Positions 1 through 8,407 of a stretch of DNA of 64,000 nt are shown here, one piece after another. The stretch spans positions 39,079 through 103,078 of the forward strand of contig JAFKER010000018.1 of NCBI GenBank assembly GCA_017308595.1, written 5' to 3'. Source of the stretch: Afipia sp. (lineage in GTDB: Bacteria; Pseudomonadota; Alphaproteobacteria; Rhizobiales; Xanthobacteraceae). Positions within the stretch are counted from its first letter, which is position 1. Every line of letters starts with the position of its first letter. The translations under genes and the position numbers were made by a program. The notes under the pieces are model-generated. The model was not told where the DNA came from, did not search any database, and worked only from the letters and a program-made list of their open reading frames with translations.

Positions 1-2
1 CG

Positions 3-110
3 CGCATCTCGCTGAACGGCAACTATCAAAGCGCACGCTTCCTCACGGTACTGACCTCCGGCGCCGCGACCGCGATGTGGAACGGATTCCGCAGGGTCGA
101 TGCGGCCTGA
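3..110 (+). CDS. C-terminal end of an unrecognised protein (partial)
   Basis: An open frame enters from the left edge and runs 35 codons to a TGA at 108-110. The tail is mildly hydrophobic (ARFLTVLTSGAATAMW) and ends in RRVDAA. It lies 90 bp upstream of the SDR gene on the same strand, so the two could be co-transcribed. I do not recognise the family from this fragment. That it is coding is inferred from the uninterrupted frame and its position before a gene with a good ribosome binding site. Confidence 0.45.
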   Translation, partial: RISLNGNYQSARFLTVLTSGAATAMWNGFRRVDAA

Positions 111-200
111 GGCCTGTTTCAAACAGCCTGCAATCCCGCCATTCCTTGACTCAACGTGTGCCGCTGGCGCTATATCGCCGCCAAAGCAACAGGAGGCATC

Positions 201-1004
201 ATGTTCAAGGATATGTTTTCGCTGAAGGGCCGCGTCGCCCTCGTCACCGGCGGCTCGCGCGGCATCGGCAAGATGATCGCAGGCGGCTTTCTCGCGTTCG
301 GTGCATCGAAGGTCTACATCACCGCGCGCAAGGCCGGTCCATGTGAAGAAACCGCGAAGGAACTGACGGCCGCCTATGACGGCGAATGCATCGCGCTGCC
401 GATCGACATGTCCACCGTCGAGGGCTGCAACAAGCTTGCCGAAGAAATCATGAAGCGCGAGCCGAAGCTCGACATCCTGGTCAACAATGCAGGCGCGGCA
501 TGGGGCGCCAACTTCGACGAATTCCCGGAAGCCGGCTGGGACAAGGTGATGAACCTCAACGTCAAGTCGCTGTTCTTCCTGACCAAGGCGCTGGCCAAGC
601 CGCTGCGCGCGGCAGCGACGGCTGAAAAGCCCGGCAAGGTAATCAACATCGCGTCCATCGACGGCCTCTCGGTCAATCCGCTCGAGACCTATTCCTATCA
701 GGCAAGCAAGGCCGCGGTGATTCATCTCACCCGCCGCATGGCCGCGAAGCTGATCAAGGACAATATCAACGTCACCGCGATCTGCCCGGGCGCATTCCAG
801 TCCGACATGAACACTGCCGCTCGCGATCACGGCGACAGCGTTGCGAAGGCGATTCCGTCCAAGCGCATCGGCGCGCCTGAAGACATGGCCGGCATTGCCG
901 TCTATCTCGCTTCGCGCGCGGGCGACTACGTGGTCGGCAACTCGATCGCCGTCGACGGCGGCATCGTCTACGCCAATCTCAGCCTGCCGGTGGCGGGGGA
1001 GTAA
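201..1004 (+). CDS. Short-chain dehydrogenase/reductase (SDR family oxidoreductase)
   Basis: A 267-residue NAD(P)-dependent oxidoreductase of classical SDR length. The N-terminal Rossmann motif is TGGSRGIGK, followed by the structural NNAG motif and the catalytic Ser...YxxxK set (IASIDG, then YQASK). A C-terminal VDGG sits where SDRs usually have it. The ATG at 201 is preceded by a textbook AGGAGG at 191-196, so the longer in-frame extension from 156 is unlikely. The substrate cannot be read from sequence. It sits tail to tail with the box genes, so a role in aromatic or fatty-acid metabolism is only a guess from context. Confidence 0.9.
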   Translation: MFKDMFSLKGRVALVTGGSRGIGKMIAGGFLAFGASKVYITARKAGPCEETAKELTAAYDGECIALPIDMSTVEGCNKLAEEIMKREPKLDILVNNAGAAWGANFDEFPEAGWDKVMNLNVKSLFFLTKALAKPLRAAATAEKPGKVINIASIDGLSVNPLETYSYQASKAAVIHLTRRMAAKLIKDNINVTAICPGAFQSDMNTAARDHGDSVAKAIPSKRIGAPEDMAGIAVYLASRAGDYVVGNSIAVDGGIVYANLSLPVAGE

Positions 1005-1039
1005 GAGCGATCATTCCGAGCGCTCACTGATTATAGCGC

Positions 1040-1129
1040 ATCATGGCCGGGCTTGACCCGGCCATCCATCTTCTTCGCTAACGGCACCTTTCAAGTGTGA
1101 TGGATACGCGGGTCAAGCCGCGTATGACA
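1040..1129. repeat. Intergenic palindromic repeat between convergent genes
   Basis: Two stem-loops in tandem. ATGGCCGGG (1043-1051) pairs with CCCGGCCAT (1057-1065) around CTTGA. ATACGCGG (1104-1111) pairs with CCGCGTAT (1118-1125) around GTCAAG. The loops and stems resemble each other in opposite orientation (GGGCTTGACCC against GGGTCAAGCC), so the whole unit is itself an inverted repeat. It sits between the SDR gene and boxA, which converge, and could act as a bidirectional terminator. Elements of this look are frequent in Bradyrhizobium-type genomes; copy number was not checked. Confidence 0.75.
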
Positions 1130-1162
1130 ATTGAGCTTGGCGAAACGCCGGAGTGTTAAAAC

Positions 1163-2368
1163 TCAATACGTCTCGACGTGATAGCGGCCGCTCTCGCGCA
1201 TTCCGGGCTTGAGCGACGACCAGTCGATCGAGGCAGCGCGGCAAGCATCCGCGAACGCCTCATCGACGCCGGTCTCCATGCCCTTCAATCCGCAGATGTA
1301 GACATGGGTCTTGTCGTCGCGCAGCAAAGTGGCGATCTGCGCCATCTCGCTGCGGATGCGGTCCTGCACATAGACGCGTGGCTGATCCGGCACGCGTGAA
1401 TAACAGAAGTATTTTCCGAGCAGTTTCTCCGGCACTTTCTGCAGCGGACCGAAGTAAGGCAATTCTTCCGGACGGCGCGCACCGAAGAACAAAAGCAGGC
1501 GTCCCGGCGCATTTGGCATGGCGCGGCGGCGGCGCTCGGTGAAACCCCTGAACGGCGCCGAGCCTGTGCCGGTGCAGATCATGATGATATTGGCGGCCGG
1601 ATCGTCAGGCATCAGGAACGTCGCGCCGAACGGGCCGGTGACTTCCACCTTCGCGCCGCGCGGCAGATCGCACAGATAATTGGAGCAGACGCCCTTGTCT
1701 TCGCGCTTCACTGTGAGTGCGAGGTTGTTGGTGTTCGGCTTCTCGCCGCCGCGCGGACTGGCGACGGAGTAAAGCCGCGCCACATGCGGCTTGCCGTTCT
1801 CGTCAACGCCCGGTGCGACAATGCCGATGCTCTGACCTTCCAGAACCGGAAACGGCTGATCGCCAAAGTCGAGAATAATATGGCGCACATCGGTATCGGA
1901 CGCCGCATCGGTCAGCCGAAAATTTCCGGTCACAGTCGCGGTCGCGAATTTCCCGCGATTGTAGAGATTAACCGTCGGCTTGCTGGCGGAATGCGGCGCG
2001 ACGGGCTTGCCGCCCAACCCCTTGCGGGCCTCTTCCAATAGCTTCGCGACTTCGTCTTCCAGCGCTTCGACCGCTCCGCCCTCTCCTGCGGCCGCCGCGA
2101 CATCTTCCTGCTTCGGCAGTTCTTCCCACGAATACTGCTCTTCGAGGGAATAGGCCTTCGACACCACACGCCAGTTGTCGATCGAGCCCGTGGGACATGG
2201 CGAAATGCAATCCATGCAATGATTGCAGAGGCTCGCATCGACGACATAGTTGTTGCCGTCATGCGTTACCGCATCGATCGGACACGTTTCTTCGCAGGTG
2301 TTGCAGCGAATGCAGATTTCCGGATCGATCAGATGCTGCTTGATGAGGTCGGTGGCGTGTGCGTTCAT
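1163..2368 (-). CDS. boxA: Benzoyl-CoA 2,3-epoxidase reductase subunit BoxA
   Basis: A 401-residue reductase that passes electrons from NADPH to the oxygenase BoxB in aerobic benzoyl-CoA breakdown. The N-terminus carries two 4Fe-4S motifs, C19-x2-C-x2-C-x3-CP and C48-x2-C-x2-C-x3-CP. A charged alanine-rich linker follows (about 75-115). The rest is a ferredoxin-NADP reductase module with the flavin motif [10 protein letters not shown] (about 200) and the NADP-binding [13 protein letters not shown] (about 265), ending in VETY. It is the last gene of the boxC-boxB-boxA series. The start at 2368 leaves only a short N-terminus before the first cluster, as in the family. Confidence 0.95.
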   Translation of the reverse strand: MNAHATDLIKQHLIDPEICIRCNTCEETCPIDAVTHDGNNYVVDASLCNHCMDCISPCPTGSIDNWRVVSKAYSLEEQYSWEELPKQEDVAAAAGEGGAVEALEDEVAKLLEEARKGLGGKPVAPHSASKPTVNLYNRGKFATATVTGNFRLTDAASDTDVRHIILDFGDQPFPVLEGQSIGIVAPGVDENGKPHVARLYSVASPRGGEKPNTNNLALTVKREDKGVCSNYLCDLPRGAKVEVTGPFGATFLMPDDPAANIIMICTGTGSAPFRGFTERRRRAMPNAPGRLLLFFGARRPEELPYFGPLQKVPEKLLGKYFCYSRVPDQPRVYVQDRIRSEMAQIATLLRDDKTHVYICGLKGMETGVDEAFADACRAASIDWSSLKPGMRESGRYHVETY

Positions 2369-2386
2369 TTTCTGGCTCGGTTCCTT

Positions 2387-2409
2387 CCCTCTCCCACAAG
2401 GGGAGAGGG
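2387..2409. repeat. Hairpin between boxB and boxA
   Basis: CCCTCTCCC (2387-2395) pairs with GGGAGAGGG (2401-2409) around ACAAG, a 9-bp perfect stem. It fills most of the 50-bp gap between the two box genes. The sequence matches the short 'ctctccc-acaagg-ggagag' repeat seen again, degenerate, in the boxC-boxB gap. It could adjust the boxB:boxA expression ratio or protect the mRNA; that is inference. Confidence 0.7.
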
Positions 2410-2418
2410 GAAAGTAAA

Positions 2419-3864
2419 CTACGCCGCGATCTTCACGTATTCGAAATCGCCGGGCTTGTTGTCGATGCCGACCTTCGGCGCGGCGATCCAGTTGGCGAAC
2501 TTGCCGGGCTCGGAGACAGACACCATCAGCGACGAGATGAAATCGCCATCGGCAACCGACGGCAGATAGTCGTCACGCACCTTCGCCCATTCGGCGTCGG
2601 ACACGATAATGCCCTTCGGCGTCGCCTGCACATTGGCGAATTCGCCGATCTGGCGGTGAAATGCGGTGTGCGGCAGTTCGAGGCGGAAATTCACACCCGC
2701 CTTTTCGATCACCTTGTTCCACCGCTCGACGCCCTTGGCGCAGTCCTCAGTATAGTCGTCGCGCAGGCGCATGTTCAGCGCGGTCAGCGCAGGCTCATCG
2801 ACCAGCGTGATCTTGCCGTCGACCATCTTCAGCACCTTGTAGATGTCATTGGTGAGGCGATGATCGTCGTCGATCTTGGTTTCCTGGAAGCGGCCCTTCA
2901 GACCCGCATTGTAGAAATTCGCCGCGTTTGTAGACACTTCCGAACCGAACAGATCGAGTGACAGCGAATAGTGCAGGTTCATCTTCTTCTGCATGGTCGG
3001 CAGGTCGATGACACCGAGCGCACGGACGCGCTCGATCTCGTTCGGATCTTCAATGCCCGCTGCCTTCATCGCCTCGCAGGTGCGCTGAAGCACGCGGCTG
3101 ACGCCGGTTTCGCCGACGAACATGTGGTGCGCTTCTTCGGTCAGCATGAAGCGGCATGTGCGCGACAGCGGATCGAAGCCGGACTGAGCCAGCGACTCGA
3201 GCTGCATCTTGCCGTCGCGGTCGGTGAAGAAGGTAAACATGAAGAATGACAACCAGTCCGGCGTCGCTTCATTGAACGCACCGAGCATACGCGGCGCATC
3301 CTCGTCGCCGGAGCGGCGACGGAGCAGATCATCGGCTTCCTCGCGTCCGTCGCGGCCAAAGTATTTCTGCAGCAGGTAAACCATCGCCCAGAGATGGCGG
3401 CCTTCCTCGACATTCACCTGAAACAGGTTGCGCATGTCGTAAAGCGACGGCGCGGTCTTGCCGAGATGGCGCTGTTGTTCGACGGAGGCTGGCTCGGTGT
3501 CGCCCTGGATCACGACCAGACGGCGCAACATGGCGCGATATTCGCCCGGCACTTCCTGCCACGCCTTCTCGCCCTTGTGCTGGCCGAAGTTCACAAGCCG
3601 CTGCTCGTCCTGCGGCGCAAGCAGAACACCCCAGCGATATTCCGGCATGCGGACGTAATCGAACTTGGCCCAGCCCTTCGGATCGACGCTGATCGCGGTC
3701 CGCAGATAGACCAGCGATTCCTGGAAACCTTCCGGCCCCATATCGTTCCACCAGTCGAGATAACCCGGATGCCAGCCCTCGAGCGCTTTCAGCACCTGAC
3801 GATCCTCGGCGAGGTTGACGTTGTTCGGGATCTTGGTGGTGTAGTCGACGTTCATGATGTTCAT
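2419..3864 (-). CDS. boxB: Benzoyl-CoA 2,3-epoxidase oxygenase subunit BoxB
   Basis: A di-iron monooxygenase of 481 residues, close to the family's usual length, that epoxidises the ring of benzoyl-CoA with electrons from BoxA. The N-terminus ([10 protein letters not shown], then [17 protein letters not shown]) is typical of BoxB. Carboxylate/histidine helices that can hold the diiron centre are visible in [14 protein letters not shown] and in [11 protein letters not shown]. The ATG at 3864 was chosen because GAGGAG lies 6 nt upstream; the frame stays open to 3942, but that extension reads through repeat sequence. It lies between boxC and boxA with palindromic repeats on both sides. Confidence 0.96.
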   Translation of the reverse strand: MNIMNVDYTTKIPNNVNLAEDRQVLKALEGWHPGYLDWWNDMGPEGFQESLVYLRTAISVDPKGWAKFDYVRMPEYRWGVLLAPQDEQRLVNFGQHKGEKAWQEVPGEYRAMLRRLVVIQGDTEPASVEQQRHLGKTAPSLYDMRNLFQVNVEEGRHLWAMVYLLQKYFGRDGREEADDLLRRRSGDEDAPRMLGAFNEATPDWLSFFMFTFFTDRDGKMQLESLAQSGFDPLSRTCRFMLTEEAHHMFVGETGVSRVLQRTCEAMKAAGIEDPNEIERVRALGVIDLPTMQKKMNLHYSLSLDLFGSEVSTNAANFYNAGLKGRFQETKIDDDHRLTNDIYKVLKMVDGKITLVDEPALTALNMRLRDDYTEDCAKGVERWNKVIEKAGVNFRLELPHTAFHRQIGEFANVQATPKGIIVSDAEWAKVRDDYLPSVADGDFISSLMVSVSEPGKFANWIAAPKVGIDNKPGDFEYVKIAA

Positions 3865-3897
3865 GGCGTGCTCCTCGATCTCTTGAATGGATCTGGC

Positions 3898-4039
3898 GGG
3901 ACCAACCCCCACCCCGGCGCTACGCGCCGACCCTCCCCACAAGGGGGAAGGAGAAGAAAACCTGCGCTGCGCCGGAGGCCCATCCCTCTCCTCGATGGGG
4001 AGGGTGGCTGGCCACCTTGGCCAGCCGGGTGGGGTCCCC
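3898..4039. repeat. Composite palindromic repeat between boxC and boxB
   Basis: The 193-bp gap between boxC and boxB is filled by a structured element. The outer arms GGGACC(aa)CCCCCACCCCGGC from 3898 and GCCGGGTGGGGTCCC ending at 4038 are near-complementary. Inside are smaller palindromes: GGCGC-TA-CGCGCC near 3916, TGGCTGGCCACC...GGCCAGCC near 4005-4024, and a CCTCCCCACAAGGGGGAAGG-like hairpin near 3931. It resembles Bradyrhizobium-type intergenic repeats. It lies inside what should be one transcription unit. Confidence 0.7.
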
Positions 4040-4057
4040 TTACGCGCGCGATGCTCG

Positions 4058-5746
4058 TTAAACTCTCGTCATATCGAACTGCGCTTTCACGCCGGTGCCG
4101 TAGCGCTGCAGTGCGCCGTTCTCGCCGACCGCATTCGGCCGCTGGAAAATCCAGTTCTGCCACGCGGTGAGGCGTGAGAAGATTTTCGATTCCATCGTTT
4201 CAGGCCCGACAAAGCGGAGGTTGGCCTCCATGCCTGTGAGGCTGTCCGGCGAGAAGCTGCCGCGCTCCTCGAAAAACACGCGCACCTCGTCGTCCCAGTC
4301 GATGTCATCGAGCGCGAAGGTGACGAGACCAAGCTCCTCGGCGGTTTCCGCATCGAGCGCCTCGCCGATCTTGGCTTTCGCCGTTTCAACATCGGAGGGA
4401 TCGGCCTGAAAGCGCGACTCCAGCCGTGTGAGGCCGTGGCTCATGGGATAGGGCCCGAAATTCGCGGACGACAGGACGATCTCCGCGGGGGCGCGATTGT
4501 CGCCCTGCTTTTCGCCGATCAGCATGTAGGAGCGATCGGACGCGAACACGAGTTCGGCCAGCGTGCCCACGAAGCATGATCCCGGCTCGACCAGCGTCAC
4601 CAGCGTGCGCGACGTGACATCGATACGCTTGAGCACGCGCTTCCAGTAATGGCGGATCTCGTTAACCAGCCAGTTCGTCTTGTTGGTTTCGAGGAAGTCA
4701 TCATAGGCCAGAACGCGCGCGCGCTCGCCCACCGACTTGAACACCAGCATCGCGATTTCAAGTTCGTTGATGCGCAGATGCAGGATCGCGTCATCGAGTT
4801 CGCGCGCCACCTGCAGCGGCCAGAAATCGGCTCCCTGCGCAGTCATGCCCGCGACATCCGCAGGCGGATCGTTTTCCGGCGCCTTGATGGTGATGGTGGC
4901 GATGCGTCCGGCGCGGTTGAGATCGACGCTGACAAAGCCGTAGCGAATGCCATCCTCGGCCATGGAGCGGTTCAATGGCTTGAGCGCGACGCCCTGCCCC
5001 TCACCTGTGCGCTTCGACTGTCCGGCAAATTCCCTGGCGCGATCCGCGACCTTTGCTTCGAGTTTGGAGTTGGGGACAATTTCATCCACCAGACGCCACT
5101 GCACCGCGCGCTTTCCCTTGATGCCTTCCTCGATGGTGCAGAAAAAATCCGCGTGGTCACGTCGCACCTTGCGCTTGTCGACCACGCGCGTGAGGCCGCC
5201 GGTGCCTGGCAGCACAGCGAGCAGCGGCACTTCAGGCAGAGCCACGGCCGCCGAACCATCGTCAGCCATGATGATGTGATCGGCGGCGAGTGCGAGTTCG
5301 TAACCGCCGCCCGCCGCGGTGCCGTTGACCACGCAGATGAAGCGCTGGCCGGAATTCTCGCTGGAATCTTCCAGCCCATTCCGCGTCTCGTTGGTGAATT
5401 TGCAGAAGTTCACCTTGTGCGCGTGGGTCGAGCCCGCGAGCATCCGGATATTGGCACCGGCGCAGAACACGCGGTTCTTGCCCGAACGCAGCAGCACCAC
5501 CTTCACCTGCGGATGCTCGAAGCGCAGCCGCTGCACGGCGTCCGCCAGTTCGATGTCGACGCCGAGATCGTAGGAATTCAGCTTGAGCAGGTAGCCTTCG
5601 AACAGGCCGCCATTTTCATCGACATCCATGGTCAGCGTGGCGACGTCTCCCGCGACATCGAGCTTCCAGTGCCGGTACCTCATTGGCTCGGTCTGGAAGT
5701 CGATGAAGGTCGCGTTGTTGGCGAGTTTCCTGTCCGCCTGAGCCAT
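4058..5746 (-). CDS. boxC: Benzoyl-CoA dihydrodiol lyase (2,3-epoxybenzoyl-CoA dihydrolase) BoxC
   Basis: A 562-residue ring-cleaving enzyme of the crotonase superfamily. It hydrolyses 2,3-epoxybenzoyl-CoA to 3,4-dehydroadipyl-CoA semialdehyde and formate. The length is that of BoxC and about twice a normal enoyl-CoA hydratase, with two crotonase-like halves. The first half has the oxyanion-hole stretch NRVFCAGANIRML and the glycine-rich VNGTAAGGGYELALA. The C-terminus carries the BoxC-type NWIFQRPNAVGENGALQRYG. The ATG at 5746 follows GAGGGTG. It is the first gene of the box series, just downstream of the operator-bearing promoter at 5774-5814. Confidence 0.96.
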   Translation of the reverse strand: MAQADRKLANNATFIDFQTEPMRYRHWKLDVAGDVATLTMDVDENGGLFEGYLLKLNSYDLGVDIELADAVQRLRFEHPQVKVVLLRSGKNRVFCAGANIRMLAGSTHAHKVNFCKFTNETRNGLEDSSENSGQRFICVVNGTAAGGGYELALAADHIIMADDGSAAVALPEVPLLAVLPGTGGLTRVVDKRKVRRDHADFFCTIEEGIKGKRAVQWRLVDEIVPNSKLEAKVADRAREFAGQSKRTGEGQGVALKPLNRSMAEDGIRYGFVSVDLNRAGRIATITIKAPENDPPADVAGMTAQGADFWPLQVARELDDAILHLRINELEIAMLVFKSVGERARVLAYDDFLETNKTNWLVNEIRHYWKRVLKRIDVTSRTLVTLVEPGSCFVGTLAELVFASDRSYMLIGEKQGDNRAPAEIVLSSANFGPYPMSHGLTRLESRFQADPSDVETAKAKIGEALDAETAEELGLVTFALDDIDWDDEVRVFFEERGSFSPDSLTGMEANLRFVGPETMESKIFSRLTAWQNWIFQRPNAVGENGALQRYGTGVKAQFDMTRV

Positions 5747-5773
5747 AAGGCACCCTCGATCCGGCTGAAATCT

Positions 5774-5814
5774 GAATTATAATGCATAATAATGCGCACT
5801 ATCGAACGTGTCCA
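5774..5814 (-). promoter_or_regulatory. Putative boxC promoter with BoxR-type operator
   Basis: On the minus strand TGGACA (complement of 5809-5814) and TATTAT (complement of 5786-5791) are spaced 17 bp, a plausible sigma-70-type promoter. The 12-mer GAATTATAATGC (plus strand, 5774-5785) sits just downstream of the -10, followed by a second ATAATGCGC copy overlapping it. The same 12-mer pattern recurs at 8323-8334 and 16803-16814. The block gaacgtgtc beside the -35 (5804-5812) is repeated exactly at 16867-16875. Binding by BoxR is inferred. Confidence 0.6.
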
Positions 5815-5851
5815 GCATTAGAATGCCAATAACATGCATTTTTTTGCATAG

Positions 5852-6679
5852 TCAGGCCGCCTGGCCAAGCACCCCTTCGCCATGAACCGACAGCAGCCGG
5901 TTGGCAAAATCCGCGGCCGCCTTCACCGTCGCCTCGGAGGCTTCGCGATGCGGAGAATGGCCCGCACCGGGAATGATGGTCACATCGACCGGGCAGTAAC
6001 ATTCCTCCTGCGCGATCTCGATATGCCGCATGGTGCCGTATTGATCCTCGGCGCCCTGAATGATTTCGACCGGCACGCGCACGTAAGCGAGGGATTCCGA
6101 AATATCCCAGCGGCGGAATTCCGGATCGAGCCAGACACCCGCCCAGCCGTTGAAAGCGTTATCGACATCGTCGTGCCAGCGCGCCAGCTTTGGCTTGAGG
6201 TCGCCGGTATCGTAGTTCTGCCTTGTCTTGTTGATCGAGACGAGCCCGAAATCCTCGACCATGAAATGCGGCGCGATCAGGATGACGCCGCGCACACGAT
6301 GATCCTGGATCCCGCCCGCATAGATCGTTGCGATCGACGCACCGTCGGAATGCCCGAGTAAAAGCCCGCGCCGGAAGCCGATGGCATCGAGCAGCTTCGG
6401 TAATACGTCGAGCGCTTCGATCTCCATGAAGTTGAGCGGGCGCGGCAACGTCGTTCGCAAGGAACGGCCGTAGCCCGCGCGGGAATAGACGAACACGCCT
6501 GCACCGGTTGCCGCCTGCAGTTTGTCGGGGAAGTCGCCCCACAGCCCGACCGAGCCAAGGCCTTCATGCAGCATGACAATCGTTGGCGCCTTGTCCGGCG
6601 CCGGTCCGATCATGCGGTATTCGAGTTGAGCGTCGCCGATGGCAAGTGTGCCGGAAGGTTGAAGTACCATCCTCGTCAT
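5852..6679 (-). CDS. Alpha/beta hydrolase in the benzoate gene cluster
   Basis: A 275-residue alpha/beta-hydrolase-fold protein. The oxyanion region is MLHEGLGSVGLWGDFP, the nucleophile elbow is GHSDGAS, the acid is probably in QGAEDQYG, and the histidine is in PGAGHSPHRE. All three triad residues are therefore present. The ATG at 6679 follows TAGGAAG at good spacing, 10 bp after the ligase stop; a GTG at 6697 would overlap it by 8 bp. It probably shares a transcript with the benzoate-CoA ligase. A thioesterase, esterase or ring-fission-product hydrolase role is possible; the substrate is unknown. Confidence 0.85.
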   Translation of the reverse strand: MTRMVLQPSGTLAIGDAQLEYRMIGPAPDKAPTIVMLHEGLGSVGLWGDFPDKLQAATGAGVFVYSRAGYGRSLRTTLPRPLNFMEIEALDVLPKLLDAIGFRRGLLLGHSDGASIATIYAGGIQDHRVRGVILIAPHFMVEDFGLVSINKTRQNYDTGDLKPKLARWHDDVDNAFNGWAGVWLDPEFRRWDISESLAYVRVPVEIIQGAEDQYGTMRHIEIAQEECYCPVDVTIIPGAGHSPHREASEATVKAAADFANRLLSVHGEGVLGQAA

Positions 6680-6689
6680 CCCCTTCTTC

Positions 6690-8228
6690 CTAGGCACGCA
6701 GCTTGAAACGCTGAATCTTTCCGGTCGCGGTCTTCGGCAAGCTCTCCACCACCTCGATCCAGCGCGGATATTTCCACGGTCCGATCTTCTGCTTGACGTG
6801 CTCCTTCAGCGCGCCGTTGAGATCGCTCACCGCAACGCCCTGCTTCAGCACCACGAATGCCTTCGGTTTCAGAAGTCCTTCGGAATCTTCCGCAGGCACG
6901 ACAGCCGCTTCCGCCACCGATGGATGCGTGATCAGCGCGCTCTCAACCTCAAACGGCGACACCCAGATGCCGGACACCTTGAACATGTCGTCCGAGCGGC
7001 CGCAGTAAGTGTAGCGGCCTTCCGCGTCGCGGATGTACTTGTCGCCGGTGCGGGTCCAGCCGCCTTCAAAGGTCTGGCGGCTTTTGCCGCGCTGATTCCA
7101 GTAGCCTTCACCTGCCGAGGGCGCATTGACGATCATCTCGCCGACTTCGCCATCCGCAACATCCGCGCCCGCATCGTTGACAAGACGCACCGTGTAACCC
7201 GGCACCGGTTTGCCCGAGGTCCCGTACTTGATGTCATCCGGCGCATTGGAGAGAAAGATGTGCAGCAGTTCGGTGGAGCCGACGCCATCGAGAATGTCGA
7301 CGCCGAACCGCTGCTGCCAGCTTTGTCCGACAAGTTCAGGCAGCGCTTCGCCCGCCGATGTGCATACGCGCAGCCGCTTGGTCCGTGGCTCGTTCTTGAA
7401 AGTTTCGTCATTCAGCATCGCCGCGAACAACGTCGGCACGCCGAAGAAGATGCTGGGATCGTGCTTGCGGATCAGTTCGAACATCACCTGCGGTGTCGGG
7501 CGCTCCGGATTGAGGATGGTCGTCGCGCCGACACTCATGGGAAACGTCAGCGCATTGCCGAGACCGTAGGCGAAGAACAGTTTAGCCGCCGACAGGCCGA
7601 CATCGTCCTCGCGAATCCCGAGAACCTTCTTCGCATAGGTTTCCGCGGTCGCTTCAAGATTGGAATGCAAATGGCGCACGCCTTTCGGCATGCCGGTCGA
7701 GCCTGACGAATAGAGCCAGAAGGCCGGTTCATCCGGATGGGTCGCGGCGGTTTCGAACCGGTCGTTCTCCTTGACGATTTCGTCCTTGAGCAACAGGTAT
7801 CCATGCGCGTCGGCACCGGACACCACGACATGCTCAAGATCCGGCATCCGGCCCAGCACATCCTTCACCACCGGCAGCAGCGCTTCCGAAATAAAGAGAA
7901 CCCGCGCGCGGCAATCCGCCAGCACGTAGGCATATTGTTCGGCAGTCAGCAGGGTGTTGAGCGGCACCGGAATGATTCCGGCGCGGATGCTGCCAAGAAA
8001 CACAATCGGAAAATCCACGGTGTCGAGCATCATCATCGCGACGCGCTCTTCCCGCCGCACGCCGAGACGCTTCAGCAAGTTCGCGAGACGGCGGGTCTGC
8101 GCCTGCAGCGCGCCATAGGTGATTTCGGACACCGGGTCCCTGAACACCACCTTGTCGCCCCGTCCTGCGTCGACATTGCGGTCGAGCAGATAGGTCACGG
8201 CATTGTATCTGCCGGCTGAATCGCTCAT
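6690..8228 (-). CDS. bclA: Benzoate-CoA ligase
   Basis: An AMP-forming acyl-CoA synthetase of about 512 residues that activates benzoate to benzoyl-CoA, the BoxAB substrate. The ATP/AMP P-loop is YSSGSTGMPKGV, the adenylate motif is GVGSTE, the hinge region is GDKYIRDAEGRYTYCGRSDD, and the catalytic lysine lies in PKTATGKIQRFKL near the C-terminus. The N-terminus (NAVTYLLDRNVDAGRGDK) is characteristic of benzoate-CoA ligases. The start is uncertain: neither ATG 8228 nor GTG 8252 (8 residues longer) has a clear ribosome binding site. It is divergent from the regulator and probably its direct target. Confidence 0.92.
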   Translation of the reverse strand: MSDSAGRYNAVTYLLDRNVDAGRGDKVVFRDPVSEITYGALQAQTRRLANLLKRLGVRREERVAMMMLDTVDFPIVFLGSIRAGIIPVPLNTLLTAEQYAYVLADCRARVLFISEALLPVVKDVLGRMPDLEHVVVSGADAHGYLLLKDEIVKENDRFETAATHPDEPAFWLYSSGSTGMPKGVRHLHSNLEATAETYAKKVLGIREDDVGLSAAKLFFAYGLGNALTFPMSVGATTILNPERPTPQVMFELIRKHDPSIFFGVPTLFAAMLNDETFKNEPRTKRLRVCTSAGEALPELVGQSWQQRFGVDILDGVGSTELLHIFLSNAPDDIKYGTSGKPVPGYTVRLVNDAGADVADGEVGEMIVNAPSAGEGYWNQRGKSRQTFEGGWTRTGDKYIRDAEGRYTYCGRSDDMFKVSGIWVSPFEVESALITHPSVAEAAVVPAEDSEGLLKPKAFVVLKQGVAVSDLNGALKEHVKQKIGPWKYPRWIEVVESLPKTATGKIQRFKLRA

Positions 8229-8312
8229 GACTTCGGCCGCGATTTGGGCCACGGCAGCGACGCTGGGCTACGGCCCAGTGCACCCTCAAACCTCACGACG
8301 CTCTCCCGCTTA

Positions 8313-8365
8313 TTGGTCTTTAGAATTATAATTCATATAAAGTCACTGCCTGAACTTGCTGTCAA
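8313..8365. promoter_or_regulatory. Overlapping divergent promoters of bclA and boxR with one shared operator
   Basis: Minus strand: TTGACA (complement of 8360-8365) with an AT-rich -10 at about 8335-8342 (TTATAT or CTTTAT, spacing 17-19). Plus strand: TTGGTC (8313-8318), 17 bp, TATAAA (8336-8341). The perfect 12-bp palindrome GAATTATAATTC (8323-8334) lies in the plus-strand spacer and just downstream of the minus-strand -10. One bound repressor would block both promoters, giving coupled control of the ligase and autoregulation. The assignment to BoxR is inference. Confidence 0.6.
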
Positions 8366-8407
8366 CCTTTTCCGGCATTATGTTTCAGGTTCACGAGTCG
8401 AAATGGC

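Noticed and set aside
1040-1129. CRISPR-like repeats
   Set aside because: The palindromes here and at 3898, 11318, 13281 and 47641 are single units without regular spacers or nearby cas genes.
4649-5782. A 377-codon plus-strand frame opposite boxC
   Set aside because: Same kind of antisense shadow; BoxC on the other strand has complete family features.
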